A stretch of 64,000 bases of DNA, from positions 620,001-684,000 of the forward strand of contig NZ_CP125640.1 of the NCBI RefSeq assembly GCF_030053155.1. Direction: 5' to 3'. Source of the DNA: Rhizobium sp. BT03. Its GTDB lineage: Bacteria > Pseudomonadota > Alphaproteobacteria > Rhizobiales > Rhizobiaceae. The translations under genes and the position numbers were made by a program. The first letter of the stretch is position 1. The number at the start of each line of letters is the position of its first letter. Positions 1-6,882 of the stretch are shown one piece after another. Below the pieces are notes generated by a model. That model searched no databases. It had not been told where the DNA came from and saw nothing but the letters and a program-made list of their open reading frames with translations.

Positions 1-520
1 CGACGACAAACTGTCGACGTCGCTGCTTCCTGATGTGCGCACCGGCAATGGCTACGACGTGCACCAGCTCGTAGCGGGCGATGGCGTGACGCTCTGCGGC
101 GTGTTCATTCCGCACGACCAGAAGCTGAAAGGCCATTCGGATGCCGACGTCGCGCTGCATGCGCTGACCGACGCGCTGCTCGCCACCTGCGGCGCCGGCG
201 ATATCGGTGACCATTTCCCGCCCTCCGACCCGCAATGGAAGGGAGCGGCGTCGCGCATCTTCATCGAGCATGCCGCCGCAATCGTCCGCGAGCGCGGCGG
301 CACGATCATGAATGCCGATGTCTCGCTGATCGCCGAGGCGCCGAAGGTCGGCCCGCATCGCGAGGCCATGCGGGCGAAATTGTCGGAATATCTCGGCATC
401 GAGATCGAGCGCTGCTCGGTCAAGGCGACAACCAACGAGACGATCGGCTTCGTCGGCCGGCGCGAAGGCATCGCGGCGATCGCCACGGCGACCGTCGTCT
501 ATCGCGGGGGGAAACGATGA
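1..520 (+). CDS. ispDF: IspDF bifunctional enzyme, C-terminal IspF part (partial)
   Basis: This is the 3' part of a gene whose 5' end lies outside the window. The reading frame is open from base 2, through a short LPDVRTG linker, into a complete IspF domain. IspF (2-C-methyl-D-erythritol 2,4-cyclodiphosphate synthase) makes MEcPP in the non-mevalonate isoprenoid pathway in the cytosol. Visible IspF signatures are GYDVH at the start (metal ligands), [25 protein letters not shown] and KATTNE near the end. A GTG at 35 could serve as a start, but the open upstream frame and linker fit the IspD-IspF fusion usual in alphaproteobacteria. The stop overlaps the ATG of the next gene (ATGA), so the two are probably co-translated. 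Confidence 0.93.
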   Translation, partial: DDKLSTSLLPDVRTGNGYDVHQLVAGDGVTLCGVFIPHDQKLKGHSDADVALHALTDALLATCGAGDIGDHFPPSDPQWKGAASRIFIEHAAAIVRERGGTIMNADVSLIAEAPKVGPHREAMRAKLSEYLGIEIERCSVKATTNETIGFVGRREGIAAIATATVVYRGGKR

Positions 521-1017
521 GCCTTTTTCCCGAGGACATTCTGTCGGCGGCGCAGACAATCATCCGTGACTTCACGGCCGCGGGGCTGATGATCTCGACC
601 GCCGAATCCTGCACTGGCGGGCTGATATCAGGCGCGCTGACCGAGATATCGGGATCGTCGGCGGTCGTCGACCGGGGCTTCGTCACCTATACGAACACGG
701 CAAAGACCGAGCTGCTTGGGGTCCAGGCGGAAACATTGCTGCGTTTCGGGGCGGTGTCCGAGGAAACGGCGCGGCAGATGGTGCATGGCGCCCTCTTCCG
801 CTCGCGTGCCGACATCGCCGTCGCCGTCACCGGCATTGCCGGCCCCGGCGGCGGATCGGCCGAAAAGCCGGTCGGCCTCGTGCATCTCGCCGCCCAATCG
901 CGCGCCGGCGCGCTCATCCATCGGAAAATGCTCTATGGCGATATCGGCCGCAGCGAAGTTCGGCTGGCAACGGTCCGGACGGCGCTGGAGATGGTGCGTT
1001 CGCTCCTGACGCCCTGA
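517..1017 (+). CDS. CinA C-terminal-domain protein (nicotinamide-nucleotide amidohydrolase type)
   Basis: A 166-residue stand-alone CinA C-terminal domain. The family (PncC) deamidates nicotinamide mononucleotide in NAD recycling. Visible motifs are STAESCTGG near residue 29, then GFVTYTN and [10 protein letters not shown], which match the conserved core. Length is normal for the single-domain form; the N-terminal competence/molybdopterin-like domain of full CinA is absent. The ATG overlaps the ispDF stop codon, indicating translational coupling. It ends 18 bp before the end of the convergent ratA gene. The biochemical role is inferred from the family. Confidence 0.88.
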   Translation: MSLFPEDILSAAQTIIRDFTAAGLMISTAESCTGGLISGALTEISGSSAVVDRGFVTYTNTAKTELLGVQAETLLRFGAVSEETARQMVHGALFRSRADIAVAVTGIAGPGGGSAEKPVGLVHLAAQSRAGALIHRKMLYGDIGRSEVRLATVRTALEMVRSLLTP

Positions 1018-1035
1018 CGGTGCTGCAGCCGCCCC

Positions 1036-1488
1036 TCAGGCCGCCGTGTAGATCTTGCTCGCGCGCGTCTCGAAGGCTTCGGTGAACATGCGGAAGGCGC
1101 GGTCGAACATCGAGCCCATCAATGCCCCGAGAATGCGGCTCTTGAACTCGTAGTCGATGAAGAAATCGACGGTGCAGCCGCCGGTCGGCGTCTCGGCGAA
1201 ATGCCAGCGGTTGTCGAGATATCTGAACGGGCCGTCGATATATTTGACCTCGATGACGCGCTCGGCCCGGTTCAACAGCACCTGCGTCGTGAAGGTCTCG
1301 CGGATCGCTTTGTAGCCGACGGTCATATCGGCCACGAGCAGGATCTTGCCGTCACGCTCTTTGCGGCTTCTGACCGACAGCGCCTCGCAAAGCGGCAGGA
1401 ACTCGGGATAACGTTCGACATCGGCAACGAGATCGAACATCTGGTCGGGCGTATGCGGGACGGAACGGTGCGTTTCGAAGTGCGGCAT
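1036..1488 (-). CDS. RatA/COQ10-type START-domain protein
   Basis: A 150-residue polyketide-cyclase/START-like protein of the COQ10/RatA family. Family members bind polyprenyl quinones and assist ubiquinone function in respiration; the E. coli homologue RatA has also been reported as a ribosome-associating toxin. Recognisable segments are VPHTPDQMFDLVADVERYP at the N-terminus and FKSRILGALMGSMFDRAF at the C-terminus. The ATG at 1488 (MPHFETHRS) is preferred over an upstream in-frame GTG at 1497 because family proteins start this way. In related rhizobia this gene usually sits close to lipA; here about 3.7 kb of accessory DNA separates them. Confidence 0.87.
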   Translation of the reverse strand: MPHFETHRSVPHTPDQMFDLVADVERYPEFLPLCEALSVRSRKERDGKILLVADMTVGYKAIRETFTTQVLLNRAERVIEVKYIDGPFRYLDNRWHFAETPTGGCTVDFFIDYEFKSRILGALMGSMFDRAFRMFTEAFETRASKIYTAA

Positions 1489-1603
1489 AGGCGGCACTTA
1501 AGCGGCTGCGCCAAGAAGATCAAGAAGCTGGCGCATCCGACGGCGGGATTTTAGCTGAGAACGGGGCGACGGCGGCGCGACTATCTCGTCGCAAGCGCTA
1601 GCA

Positions 1604-1638
1604 GGGCGCTGAGATGCAGATTTTCGGTCTCAGCGCCC
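1604..1638 (-). terminator. 11-bp perfect hairpin at the end of cytochrome b561
   Basis: GGGCGCTGAGA (1604-1614) and its exact complement TCTCAGCGCCC (1628-1638) enclose a 13-nt loop and overlap the last codons and stop of the cytochrome b561 gene. There is no T-run on either side, so it may terminate weakly or protect the 3' end of the marR-cybB transcript. Confidence 0.55.
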
Positions 1639-2160
1639 ATACCACATACGCCGGAGCAACCTGTCGCTGCGGACGAACTGATGGAACAGCGCCGCTCCAA
1701 CATGTGCGGAAAGCAGTGCCAGCAGAAGATTTGCCCCAAGCCCATGCGGCAGGCGCGGCGGATAGAGGTGGAAGTTCGGCAGTTCCGTGCCGGCACCGAA
1801 TATGGCTTGCGCCGCGCCGCTCAGCGCGATCATGCCGATGCCGCTCGCAATCATGCCCAGGATGACCACGTAGAAGGCAAGATGCACAGTGCGCGCCAGC
1901 CGCTCTTGCCACAAGGGCGCGCCCTGAACAGGCAGCGGCTTCCTGTCGAAAAGCCACCACCAGACGATGCGGCACACAGTCAGCAGAAGAACCATGATCG
2001 CCGCTGGGATATGGACACGAAGAAGCGTCGCCTTTGCGACCGGTTCGACGATGTTGCTTGCTCGGAAGCCGGAGACCAGGGCAACGAGCAGGAATATGGC
2101 GGTCAGCCAATGCAGGGTGATGGCGATGGCGCCGTAGCGATCAGTCGTGCTTTTCAGCAT
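1630..2160 (-). CDS. Cytochrome b561 family protein
   Basis: A 176-residue inner-membrane di-haem cytochrome b561 with four hydrophobic segments. Such proteins pass electrons between quinol and periplasmic or oxygen-derived acceptors. Candidate haem-ligand histidines are in HWLTAIF (segment 1), RVHIPA (segment 2) and the HVGAALFH stretch (segment 4). The ATG at 2160 is preferred to the adjacent TTG because AAGGAG lies 6 nt upstream. It overlaps the 3' end of the upstream marR gene by about 20 bp, so the two form one operon. The physiological electron acceptor cannot be told from sequence. Confidence 0.88.
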   Translation of the reverse strand: MLKSTTDRYGAIAITLHWLTAIFLLVALVSGFRASNIVEPVAKATLLRVHIPAAIMVLLLTVCRIVWWWLFDRKPLPVQGAPLWQERLARTVHLAFYVVILGMIASGIGMIALSGAAQAIFGAGTELPNFHLYPPRLPHGLGANLLLALLSAHVGAALFHQFVRSDRLLRRMWYGR

Positions 2161-2617
2161 CAATTTCTCCTTCGAGACTGTTGCGCAGCCTCGTCATGAC
2201 GCGATGCGCGGTTTGGATTTCGGCAAGTGAAAGCCCTCCGGCCATGGCATTGACCCTCGGATTGTAAGCAGCGATCGCGGCATCGTAAGCTTGCTGTCCT
2301 TTCCCGGTCAGCACGACGAGCTGCGCCCGCCGGTGATGCGGGTTGGGTTCGAATGCGACCAGCCCTTCTCCATGCAGATCATTGACGATGCGCTGCACGT
2401 TCTGGCGGTTAGCGCCGAGGTCCCGGGCCAGCCATGCCACCGGCTGCGGCCGATCCGCATGCACGATCGCCCCCAATATCTGCCAGCGTGCGCTGGTCAG
2501 CCCGTAGGGCGCCACAAGTCGATCTCCCCAGGTCAAGGTCAAGTTGTTCACCCGAAACATCGAGAGGATCAGATCCGTCAAGGCCTCACCTATCGGGGTT
2601 CGCGTCGCTTCCTTCAT
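2141..2617 (-). CDS. MarR-family transcriptional regulator
   Basis: A 158-residue winged-helix regulator. The recognition region reads LTSARWQILGAI, then ARDLGANRQNVQRIVNDL (helix-turn-helix), and the wing contains PNPHHRRAQLV. MarR proteins are dimeric repressors released by phenolic or oxidative ligands. The gene is divergent from the ABM/DUF1772 pair, and two copies of a near-palindrome lie between them. It is translationally overlapped with the downstream cytochrome b561 gene. Autoregulation and control of the divergent genes are inferred from this arrangement. Confidence 0.88.
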   Translation of the reverse strand: MKEATRTPIGEALTDLILSMFRVNNLTLTWGDRLVAPYGLTSARWQILGAIVHADRPQPVAWLARDLGANRQNVQRIVNDLHGEGLVAFEPNPHHRRAQLVVLTGKGQQAYDAAIAAYNPRVNAMAGGLSLAEIQTAHRVMTRLRNSLEGEIDAEKHD

Positions 2618-2636
2618 TTGTCACCATCTATCTTTA

Positions 2637-2697
2637 TTGACATCATTATGTCAAGTTATTATGTGTGCACTACACCAGATTGACATCATTATACCAA
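2637..2697. promoter_or_regulatory. Twin MarR-type operators in the divergent promoter region
   Basis: TTGACATCATTATGTCAA (2637-2654) is a palindrome with perfect 7-bp arms. A second copy, TTGACATCATTATACCAA (2680-2697), shares the left arm and centre but has a decayed right arm. They lie 43 bp apart (start to start), about four helical turns, between marR and the divergent ABM gene. The minus strand of copy 2 contains TGGTATAAT, an extended -10-like element pointing to marR, so operator and promoter probably overlap. Confidence 0.6.
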
Positions 2698-2714
2698 CTC
2701 GACAGGAGTCTGTA

Positions 2715-2765
2715 ATGACGCACATGCAACCACTTGATGCGATCGTGTCCCAGGGAGTGGTGTAG
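2715..2765 (+). pseudogene. 5' fragment of ABM-domain gene cut by the IS256 insertion
   Basis: A good ribosome-binding site (AGGAG at 2705) precedes ATG 2715. The frame encodes MTHMQPLDA and then runs into the left end of the insertion sequence, stopping at TAG 2763-2765. If the IS and one target copy are removed, codons 1-8 join in frame to the sequence from 4105 onward, restoring a single ABM-domain ORF of about 124 residues. The original promoter and RBS now drive only a 16-residue peptide. Confidence 0.8.
2733..2740. repeat. Left target-site duplication of the IS (CTTGATGC)
   Basis: The 8-bp CTTGATGC immediately left of the IS is repeated exactly at 4099-4106 immediately right of it. An 8-bp duplication is typical of the IS256 family. 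The perfect match indicates a fairly recent, simple transposition. Confidence 0.9.
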
Positions 2766-2767
2766 CT
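2741..2767 (+). repeat. IS256 element left inverted repeat
   Basis: 27 bp, exactly complementary to 4072-4098. The transposase probably binds here. Confidence 0.9.
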
Positions 2768-2836
2768 GGATTTCATAGCCATCGGTGATTTCCGGTAGGG
2801 TCGGGTTGCTTAGAGCCAACCTGAAGGACTCCACCG

Positions 2837-4033
2837 ATGACCGACGACATGATGAACCTACGCTCACTCGTTGAGAAGAGCGCTGACGCCGATTTGCTGC
2901 GCGAGATGATCGGCTTTGCTGCCGAGAAACTGATGGCGCTGGAAGTCGGCACGAAGACCGGTGCGGGCTATGGCGAGAAGAATGGCTTTCGACTTGCCCA
3001 GCGCAACGGCTACCGCGACCGAGACTGGGAGACGCGGGCGGGCACCGTCGAGCTGCGCATTCCCAAGCTTCGTACCGGCAGCTATTTCCCGAGCTTCCTT
3101 GAACCACGCCGTATGGCCGAGAAGGCTCTGACGGCGGTTATTCAGGAGGCCTATATCCAGGGCGTTTCGACCCGCTCGGTTGATGACCTCGTCAAGGCGA
3201 TGGGCATGTCGGGCATTTCCAAGAGCCAGGTCTCCCGGCTGTGCGAGGAGATCGACGAGAAGGTGAAGGCCTTTCTCGACCGGCCTATCGAGGGCGAATG
3301 GCCCTATCTGTGGATCGATGCTACCTACCTGAAGGTCCGGCGTGGCGGGCGCATCGTCTCTGTTGCAGTCATCATCGCCGTCGGCGTCAACACCGACGGC
3401 CGACGCGAAGTGCTCGGCATGGAGATCGGCACGTCCGAGGCCGAGGCGATCTGGACGGAATTCCTGCGCAAGCTGACCAGGCGGGGTCTGCGTGGCGTCA
3501 AGCTCGTCGTCTCCGATGCCCATGAGGGCATCAAAGCCGCAGTATCGAAGGTGCTCTGCGCCACCTGGCAGCGCTGCAGGGTCCACTTCATGCGCAATGC
3601 TTTGGCCCATGCTGGAAAGAGCGGACGGCGCGTCGTCTCCGCCTTCATTGCCACGGCCTTCGCTCAAGACACGCCGGAGGCGGCAAGCACTCAGTGGCGC
3701 AACGTCGCCGACCAGATCAGGCCAAAGGTCCCGAAGCTTGCCAGTTTGATGGACAACGCTGAGCAAGACGTACTCGCCTACATGACCTTTCCCAAGCAGC
3801 ATTGGGCCAAACTTCACTCGACCAACCCGATTGAGCGATTGAACGGCGAGATCAAGCGGCGGACAGAGGTCGTCGGCATCTTCCCCAACGACGACGCCAT
3901 CGTGCGCCTGGTCGGTGCGCTGCTGCTCGAACAGAATGATGAATGGGCCGTCCAGCGATCTCGCTATATGACCCTTGAGACAATCGCTACGATGAGCGAT
4001 GATCCACTCATCAGCCTGCCAGCAGCAAGCTGA
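2837..4033 (+). CDS. IS256-family (Mutator-type) transposase
   Basis: A 398-residue DDE transposase of normal length. The catalytic triad is visible: D in WIDATYLK (about residue 157), D in VVSDAHEG (about residue 225) and E in [13 protein letters not shown] (about residue 334). The family hallmarks CRVHFMRN and [10 protein letters not shown] are intact. The N-terminal region ([15 protein letters not shown], then ELRIPKLR) is the usual DNA-binding part. No frameshift is seen. The gene lies on the plus strand in the same orientation as the interrupted ABM gene. Confidence 0.95.
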   Translation: MTDDMMNLRSLVEKSADADLLREMIGFAAEKLMALEVGTKTGAGYGEKNGFRLAQRNGYRDRDWETRAGTVELRIPKLRTGSYFPSFLEPRRMAEKALTAVIQEAYIQGVSTRSVDDLVKAMGMSGISKSQVSRLCEEIDEKVKAFLDRPIEGEWPYLWIDATYLKVRRGGRIVSVAVIIAVGVNTDGRREVLGMEIGTSEAEAIWTEFLRKLTRRGLRGVKLVVSDAHEGIKAAVSKVLCATWQRCRVHFMRNALAHAGKSGRRVVSAFIATAFAQDTPEAASTQWRNVADQIRPKVPKLASLMDNAEQDVLAYMTFPKQHWAKLHSTNPIERLNGEIKRRTEVVGIFPNDDAIVRLVGALLLEQNDEWAVQRSRYMTLETIATMSDDPLISLPAAS

Positions 4034-4053
4034 CACTCATCCGGCCCTCTGGG

Positions 4054-4449
4054 ATGAGCCGTGGCCGTCTAAGCTACACCACTCCCTGGGACACGATCCT
4101 TGATGCGAATTTTCCCATCCAGCGCCAGATCGATATCGATGCTGCCCCGGTCGTGCTGATCAACCTTTTCACGCTCGATCCCGCTGATGAGCCGCGTTTC
4201 CTCGAAGTCTGGAGCCGCGATGCCGAGTTTATGAAGCGACAGCCGGGCTTCATCTCGACTCAACTCCATCGAGCACTCGGCGAGAGCGTGACCTACCTGA
4301 ACTATGCGGTGTGGGAATCGAACGAGGCATTCCGAGCTGCCTTCAATCATCCCGACTTTCGCGCCCAGGTCGCTGCATATCCGGCATCCGCCGTCGCCAG
4401 GCCGCACCTGTTTCAGAAGGTCGCCGTATCCGGCATCTGCACAGCTTGA
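4054..4449 (+). CDS. ABM-domain monooxygenase with an IS-derived N-terminus
   Basis: The frame starts at ATG 4054 inside the right end of the IS, reads through the inverted repeat and continues without a stop into the ABM coding sequence. The 131-residue product would carry 15 IS-encoded residues in place of the first eight native ones. The body (PVVLINLFTLDPADEPRFLE, later PGFISTQLHRAL and YAVWESNEAFRAA) is a ferredoxin-like antibiotic-biosynthesis-monooxygenase (ABM) domain, as in quinol monooxygenases and haem/phenol-handling enzymes. No convincing RBS precedes ATG 4054, so expression is uncertain; it may be a decaying pseudogene. Confidence 0.65.
   Translation: MSRGRLSYTTPWDTILDANFPIQRQIDIDAAPVVLINLFTLDPADEPRFLEVWSRDAEFMKRQPGFISTQLHRALGESVTYLNYAVWESNEAFRAAFNHPDFRAQVAAYPASAVARPHLFQKVAVSGICTA
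4072..4098 (-). repeat. IS256 element right inverted repeat
   Basis: Exact reverse complement of 2741-2767. It also serves as coding sequence (LSYTTPWDTI) for the fused ABM frame. Confidence 0.9.
4099..4106. repeat. Right target-site duplication of the IS (CTTGATGC)
   Basis: Second copy of the 8-bp duplication at 2733-2740. Confidence 0.9.
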
Positions 4450-4473
4450 GGGCCATGAAAGGGAAGATATCAC

Positions 4474-4920
4474 ATGTCACTGCTGTTCAGAATCATGGCA
4501 ATCGCCGGTCCCGCAGGGTTCGGGGGCGTCATGCTTGCCATCGGCATCATTCTTGGCGGACATTGGAAGAGCCTGCCTCCCGCCGATTTCCTTGACTTGT
4601 TCGGCAGATATGGCGGCTTTATCCAACGCGCCATTCCACTCGTCGTTATCCCAACACTGATCGGGCTGGCCGGCATGCTCTGGATCGACTGGAACAATGC
4701 GGCAACCCGCAATCTCTGGCTTGCCGAGGCGGGCTGTATCGCCGCCATCCTCGTGCTGACAATGGCTTATTTTGCGCCTAGCAATGACGCTTTCGCTGCG
4801 AGGGCCGTGGCCGTCGACCAGGCTTCGGCGAAGCTCGATACCTGGCTGTTCGTTCACAACTTCCGCATCGCCCTTGCCTTTGCCGCCTCCTCGCTCGGAG
4901 TGTGGGCTCTCAGCCGATGA
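4474..4920 (+). CDS. DUF1772 / anthrone-oxygenase-like membrane protein
   Basis: A 148-residue integral membrane protein with four hydrophobic segments. It has the pattern of DUF1772 (anthrone oxygenase-like) proteins: an early GGVMLAIGI helix, FIQRAIPL, and a final helix preceded by WLFVHNFRIALAFAAS, where the W...HN.R pattern is characteristic. It starts 24 bp after the ABM gene and was probably co-transcribed with it from the marR-controlled promoter. A two-protein oxygenase acting on a polycyclic or quinone substrate is a guess from the pairing. After the IS insertion, its transcription must come from within or beyond the IS. Confidence 0.68.
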   Translation: MSLLFRIMAIAGPAGFGGVMLAIGIILGGHWKSLPPADFLDLFGRYGGFIQRAIPLVVIPTLIGLAGMLWIDWNNAATRNLWLAEAGCIAAILVLTMAYFAPSNDAFAARAVAVDQASAKLDTWLFVHNFRIALAFAASSLGVWALSR

Positions 4921-4941
4921 AAGGAAACGCCGCGCCGAGAA

Positions 4942-5046
4942 TCATTCTTCCCGGTGCGGGTTTGGGCGACTGCTGCCGGGGCAGCCGATCACCAGGATAC
5001 GGCGGGCTTCGGCCAGCGTCGATTTCAACCCGGATGCACTCTTCAT
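4942..5046 (-). pseudogene. Truncated N-terminus of a P-loop kinase/ATPase gene
   Basis: On the minus strand an ATG at 5046 opens a frame reading LAEARRILVIGCPGS, which looks like the start of a Walker A motif (GCxGxGKS). After the serine (about 4972) the expected GKST is replaced by SRPNPHREE and a stop at 4942. I read this as the first 25 codons of a P-loop nucleotide kinase or topology-modulation-type protein cut off at the edge of the accessory insert. The fragment is short, so chance cannot be excluded. Confidence 0.4.
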
Positions 5047-5120
5047 CGGCGACCGCCCAAAGAAGAACCGCGGCAGAATCGCCGCGGTCAGCTTGTTCAC
5101 CAACCTCGCTCTCACTGGAT

Positions 5121-5194
5121 GTCGTCCTCGGCCTTGCCGAGGATCTGCTGCGCATCGACCGGCGGCAGATGCCCGGGACAAGCCCGAGCACGAC
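5121..5194. repeat. Palindromic intergenic repeat (RIME-like)
   Basis: The unit is enclosed by GTCGT (5121) and ACGAC (ending 5194). It contains three consecutive hairpins: CCTCGGC-ctt-GCCGAGG, ATCTGC...GCAGAT, and GCCCGGG...CCCGAGC (imperfect). This mosaic of palindromes, with an acaagcccgag segment, resembles dispersed intergenic repeats of rhizobia such as RIME. It lies in the 335-bp gap between DUF1772 and lipA; otherwise the gap holds only the kinase fragment. Confidence 0.55.
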
Positions 5195-5255
5195 CAAGGA
5201 GAGGTTGGCAGACATTTCGCCAGCAGCCTGACCGTGGGCGAAAGGTTGCGAAATC

Positions 5256-6227
5256 TTACTCGGCTGCCATCAACAGCTTCTTTTCCCGAGCCGCTCTCAG
5301 CCGCGCGAAGTCGTCGCCGGCGTGGTGGGAGGAGCGGGTCAGCGGGCTGGAGGCGACCATCAGGAAGCCCTTGCTGTAGGCGACCGTCTCGTAGGACTTG
5401 AACTCGTCCGGGGTGACGAAGCTTTCGACCTTATGGTGCTTGCGGGTCGGCTGCAGGTACTGGCCGATCGTCAGGAAGTCGACATCGGCGGTGCGCAGGT
5501 CGTCCATCAGCTGCAGCACCTCGTTTCGCTCCTCGCCGAGGCCGACCATGATGCCCGACTTGGTGAACATGGTCGGGTCGAGTTCCTTCACCCGCTGCAG
5601 CAGGCGGATGGAATGGAAATAGCGGGCGCCGGGGCGAACCGTGAGGTAATTGCCAGGGACGGTTTCCATATTGTGGTTGAAGACGTCGGGCTTGGCGGCG
5701 ACGACGCGCTCCAAGGCACCCGGTTTCTTCAGGAAGTCCGGCGTCAGGATTTCGATCGTCGTTGCCGGCGAGGCCGCACGGATCGCCCAGATCACCTTTT
5801 CGAAGTGTTCGGCGCCGCCATCCTCCAGGTCGTCGCGGTCGACCGAGGTGATGACGACGTGGGATAGGCCCATCTCCTTGACGGCTTTGGCGACATTCTC
5901 CGGCTCTGCCATGTCGAGCGCGTTCGGCTTGCCGGTGGCGACGTTGCAGAAGGCGCAGGCGCGGGTACAGATCTCGCCCATGATCATGAAGGTGGCGTGT
6001 TTCTTGTCCCAGCACTCGCCGATATTCGGGCAGCCGGCTTCCTCGCAGACGGTGACGAGCTTGTGCTCCTTCACGATCGCGCGCGTCTCGGCATAACCCT
6101 TGGAGGTCGGCGCCTTGACGCGGATCCAGTCCGGCTTGCGCATGACTTCCGTATCCGGCCGATGCGCCTTCTCCGGATGGCGCACGCGCTTGGCGTCGGG
6201 ATTGATCGTGTCGAGAATGGTCACCAT
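5256..6227 (-). CDS. lipA: Lipoyl synthase
   Basis: A 323-residue radical-SAM enzyme that inserts two sulfurs into octanoyl groups on lipoyl domains. Both iron-sulfur sites are visible: the auxiliary cluster cysteines C61, C66 and C72 ([12 protein letters not shown]) and the radical-SAM triad C87, C91 and C94 (CTRACAFC). The C-terminal RSS motif ([10 protein letters not shown]) that ligates the auxiliary cluster is present. It lies at the end of the pyruvate dehydrogenase gene group, whose E2 and E1-beta subunits carry the lipoyl domains it modifies. Confidence 0.97.
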   Translation of the reverse strand: MVTILDTINPDAKRVRHPEKAHRPDTEVMRKPDWIRVKAPTSKGYAETRAIVKEHKLVTVCEEAGCPNIGECWDKKHATFMIMGEICTRACAFCNVATGKPNALDMAEPENVAKAVKEMGLSHVVITSVDRDDLEDGGAEHFEKVIWAIRAASPATTIEILTPDFLKKPGALERVVAAKPDVFNHNMETVPGNYLTVRPGARYFHSIRLLQRVKELDPTMFTKSGIMVGLGEERNEVLQLMDDLRTADVDFLTIGQYLQPTRKHHKVESFVTPDEFKSYETVAYSKGFLMVASSPLTRSSHHAGDDFARLRAAREKKLLMAAE

Positions 6228-6273
6228 TGCAGTTTCAGCTTTCTACCGCCCCTATGCGGCAAATCATCAGGAC

Positions 6274-6522
6274 CTAGCGCCGCACCAGCCGCGCAAGGAA
6301 TATCAGCAGGCATGCGCCAAGGAAACCCGTGACGAAATAACCGAGCCGTCCGCTGGCGAGCTGGACATGGAACTGGGCGAGGATGGCGGTTGCAACGACC
6401 GAGCCGACGATGCCGAGCACGATATTCAGGAAAATCCCGTACCGCGCGTCCATCAACTTGCCGGCGAGCCAGCCTGCAAGCCCGCCGATGATGATTGCCG
6501 AAATCCAGCCCACGCCTTCCAT
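6274..6522 (-). CDS. GlsB/YeaQ/YmgE-family small membrane protein
   Basis: An 82-residue protein of the transglycosylase-associated/GlsB family, with about three hydrophobic, glycine-rich segments (IIIGGLAGWLAGKLMDAR, then LNIVLGIVGSVVATAIL, then GFLGACLLIFLARLV). Family members are small stress-responsive inner-membrane proteins of unknown mechanism. A paralogue follows directly upstream (6536-6790), so this is a tandem pair. Confidence 0.82.
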   Translation of the reverse strand: MEGVGWISAIIIGGLAGWLAGKLMDARYGIFLNIVLGIVGSVVATAILAQFHVQLASGRLGYFVTGFLGACLLIFLARLVRR

Positions 6523-6535
6523 CCCTGCCCTACCT

Positions 6536-6790
6536 TTAAGCGACCGCCCTGGCGATCAGCACCACGATAATGGCGCCGACGGTGGCGTGGATGATCTGAA
6601 CCACCAGCGCATTGTCGATGCCCAGCGAAATGCCGAGCGCGCTGAACAGATAACCGCCGACGAAGGCGCCGATGATGCCGCTCAGCAGGCATCTGATCAA
6701 GCCGCCGCCACCGACGACCAGACTTGCGAGGAAGCCTGCAACCAGGCCGATCAGCAAAAACACCAGCAACGCCTGCGTCTCCATAGACAT
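6536..6790 (-). CDS. GlsB/YeaQ/YmgE-family small membrane protein (paralogue)
   Basis: An 84-residue relative of the neighbouring protein. Hydrophobic glycine-rich segments are LIGLVAGFLASLVVGGGG, LSGIIGAFVGGYLFSALG and IHATVGAIIVVLIARAV. It is separated by 13 bp from its paralogue. Upstream, between it and lpdA, lie three tandem TTCCAC-type repeats. Role unknown beyond a family association with stress. Confidence 0.8.
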   Translation of the reverse strand: MSMETQALLVFLLIGLVAGFLASLVVGGGGLIRCLLSGIIGAFVGGYLFSALGISLGIDNALVVQIIHATVGAIIVVLIARAVA

Positions 6791-6809
6791 GATGATTTCC
6801 TTTCATCTT

Positions 6810-6858
6810 TTCCACCCCGGAGTGGCTTTCCACTCCTGGAGTAAATTTCCACCCCGGA
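6810..6858. repeat. Three tandem 18-19-bp TTCCAC(C/T)CC repeats
   Basis: TTCCACCCCGGA (6810), TTCCACTCCTGGA (6828) and TTCCACCCCGGA (6847) are spaced 18-19 bp apart in the gap between lpdA and the GlsB-type pair. The regular spacing and conserved core suggest binding sites for one factor, or a small expanded repeat. Confidence 0.5.
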
Positions 6859-6882
6859 CAAAGAGGGCGGCCCCGGAAATTA

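Larger units (their letters stand above)
2741..4098 (+). mobile_element. Complete IS256-family insertion sequence (1358 bp)
   Basis: The element is bounded by 27-bp perfect terminal inverted repeats (2741-2767 and 4072-4098; outer ends begin GATCGTGTCCCAGGGAGTGG) and flanked by an 8-bp target duplication. It contains one intact transposase gene (2837-4033). Size, terminal repeats, duplication length and transposase type all fit the IS256/Mutator family. It has inserted within codon 9 of an ABM-domain gene. Nothing suggests degradation, so it may still be active. Confidence 0.93.
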
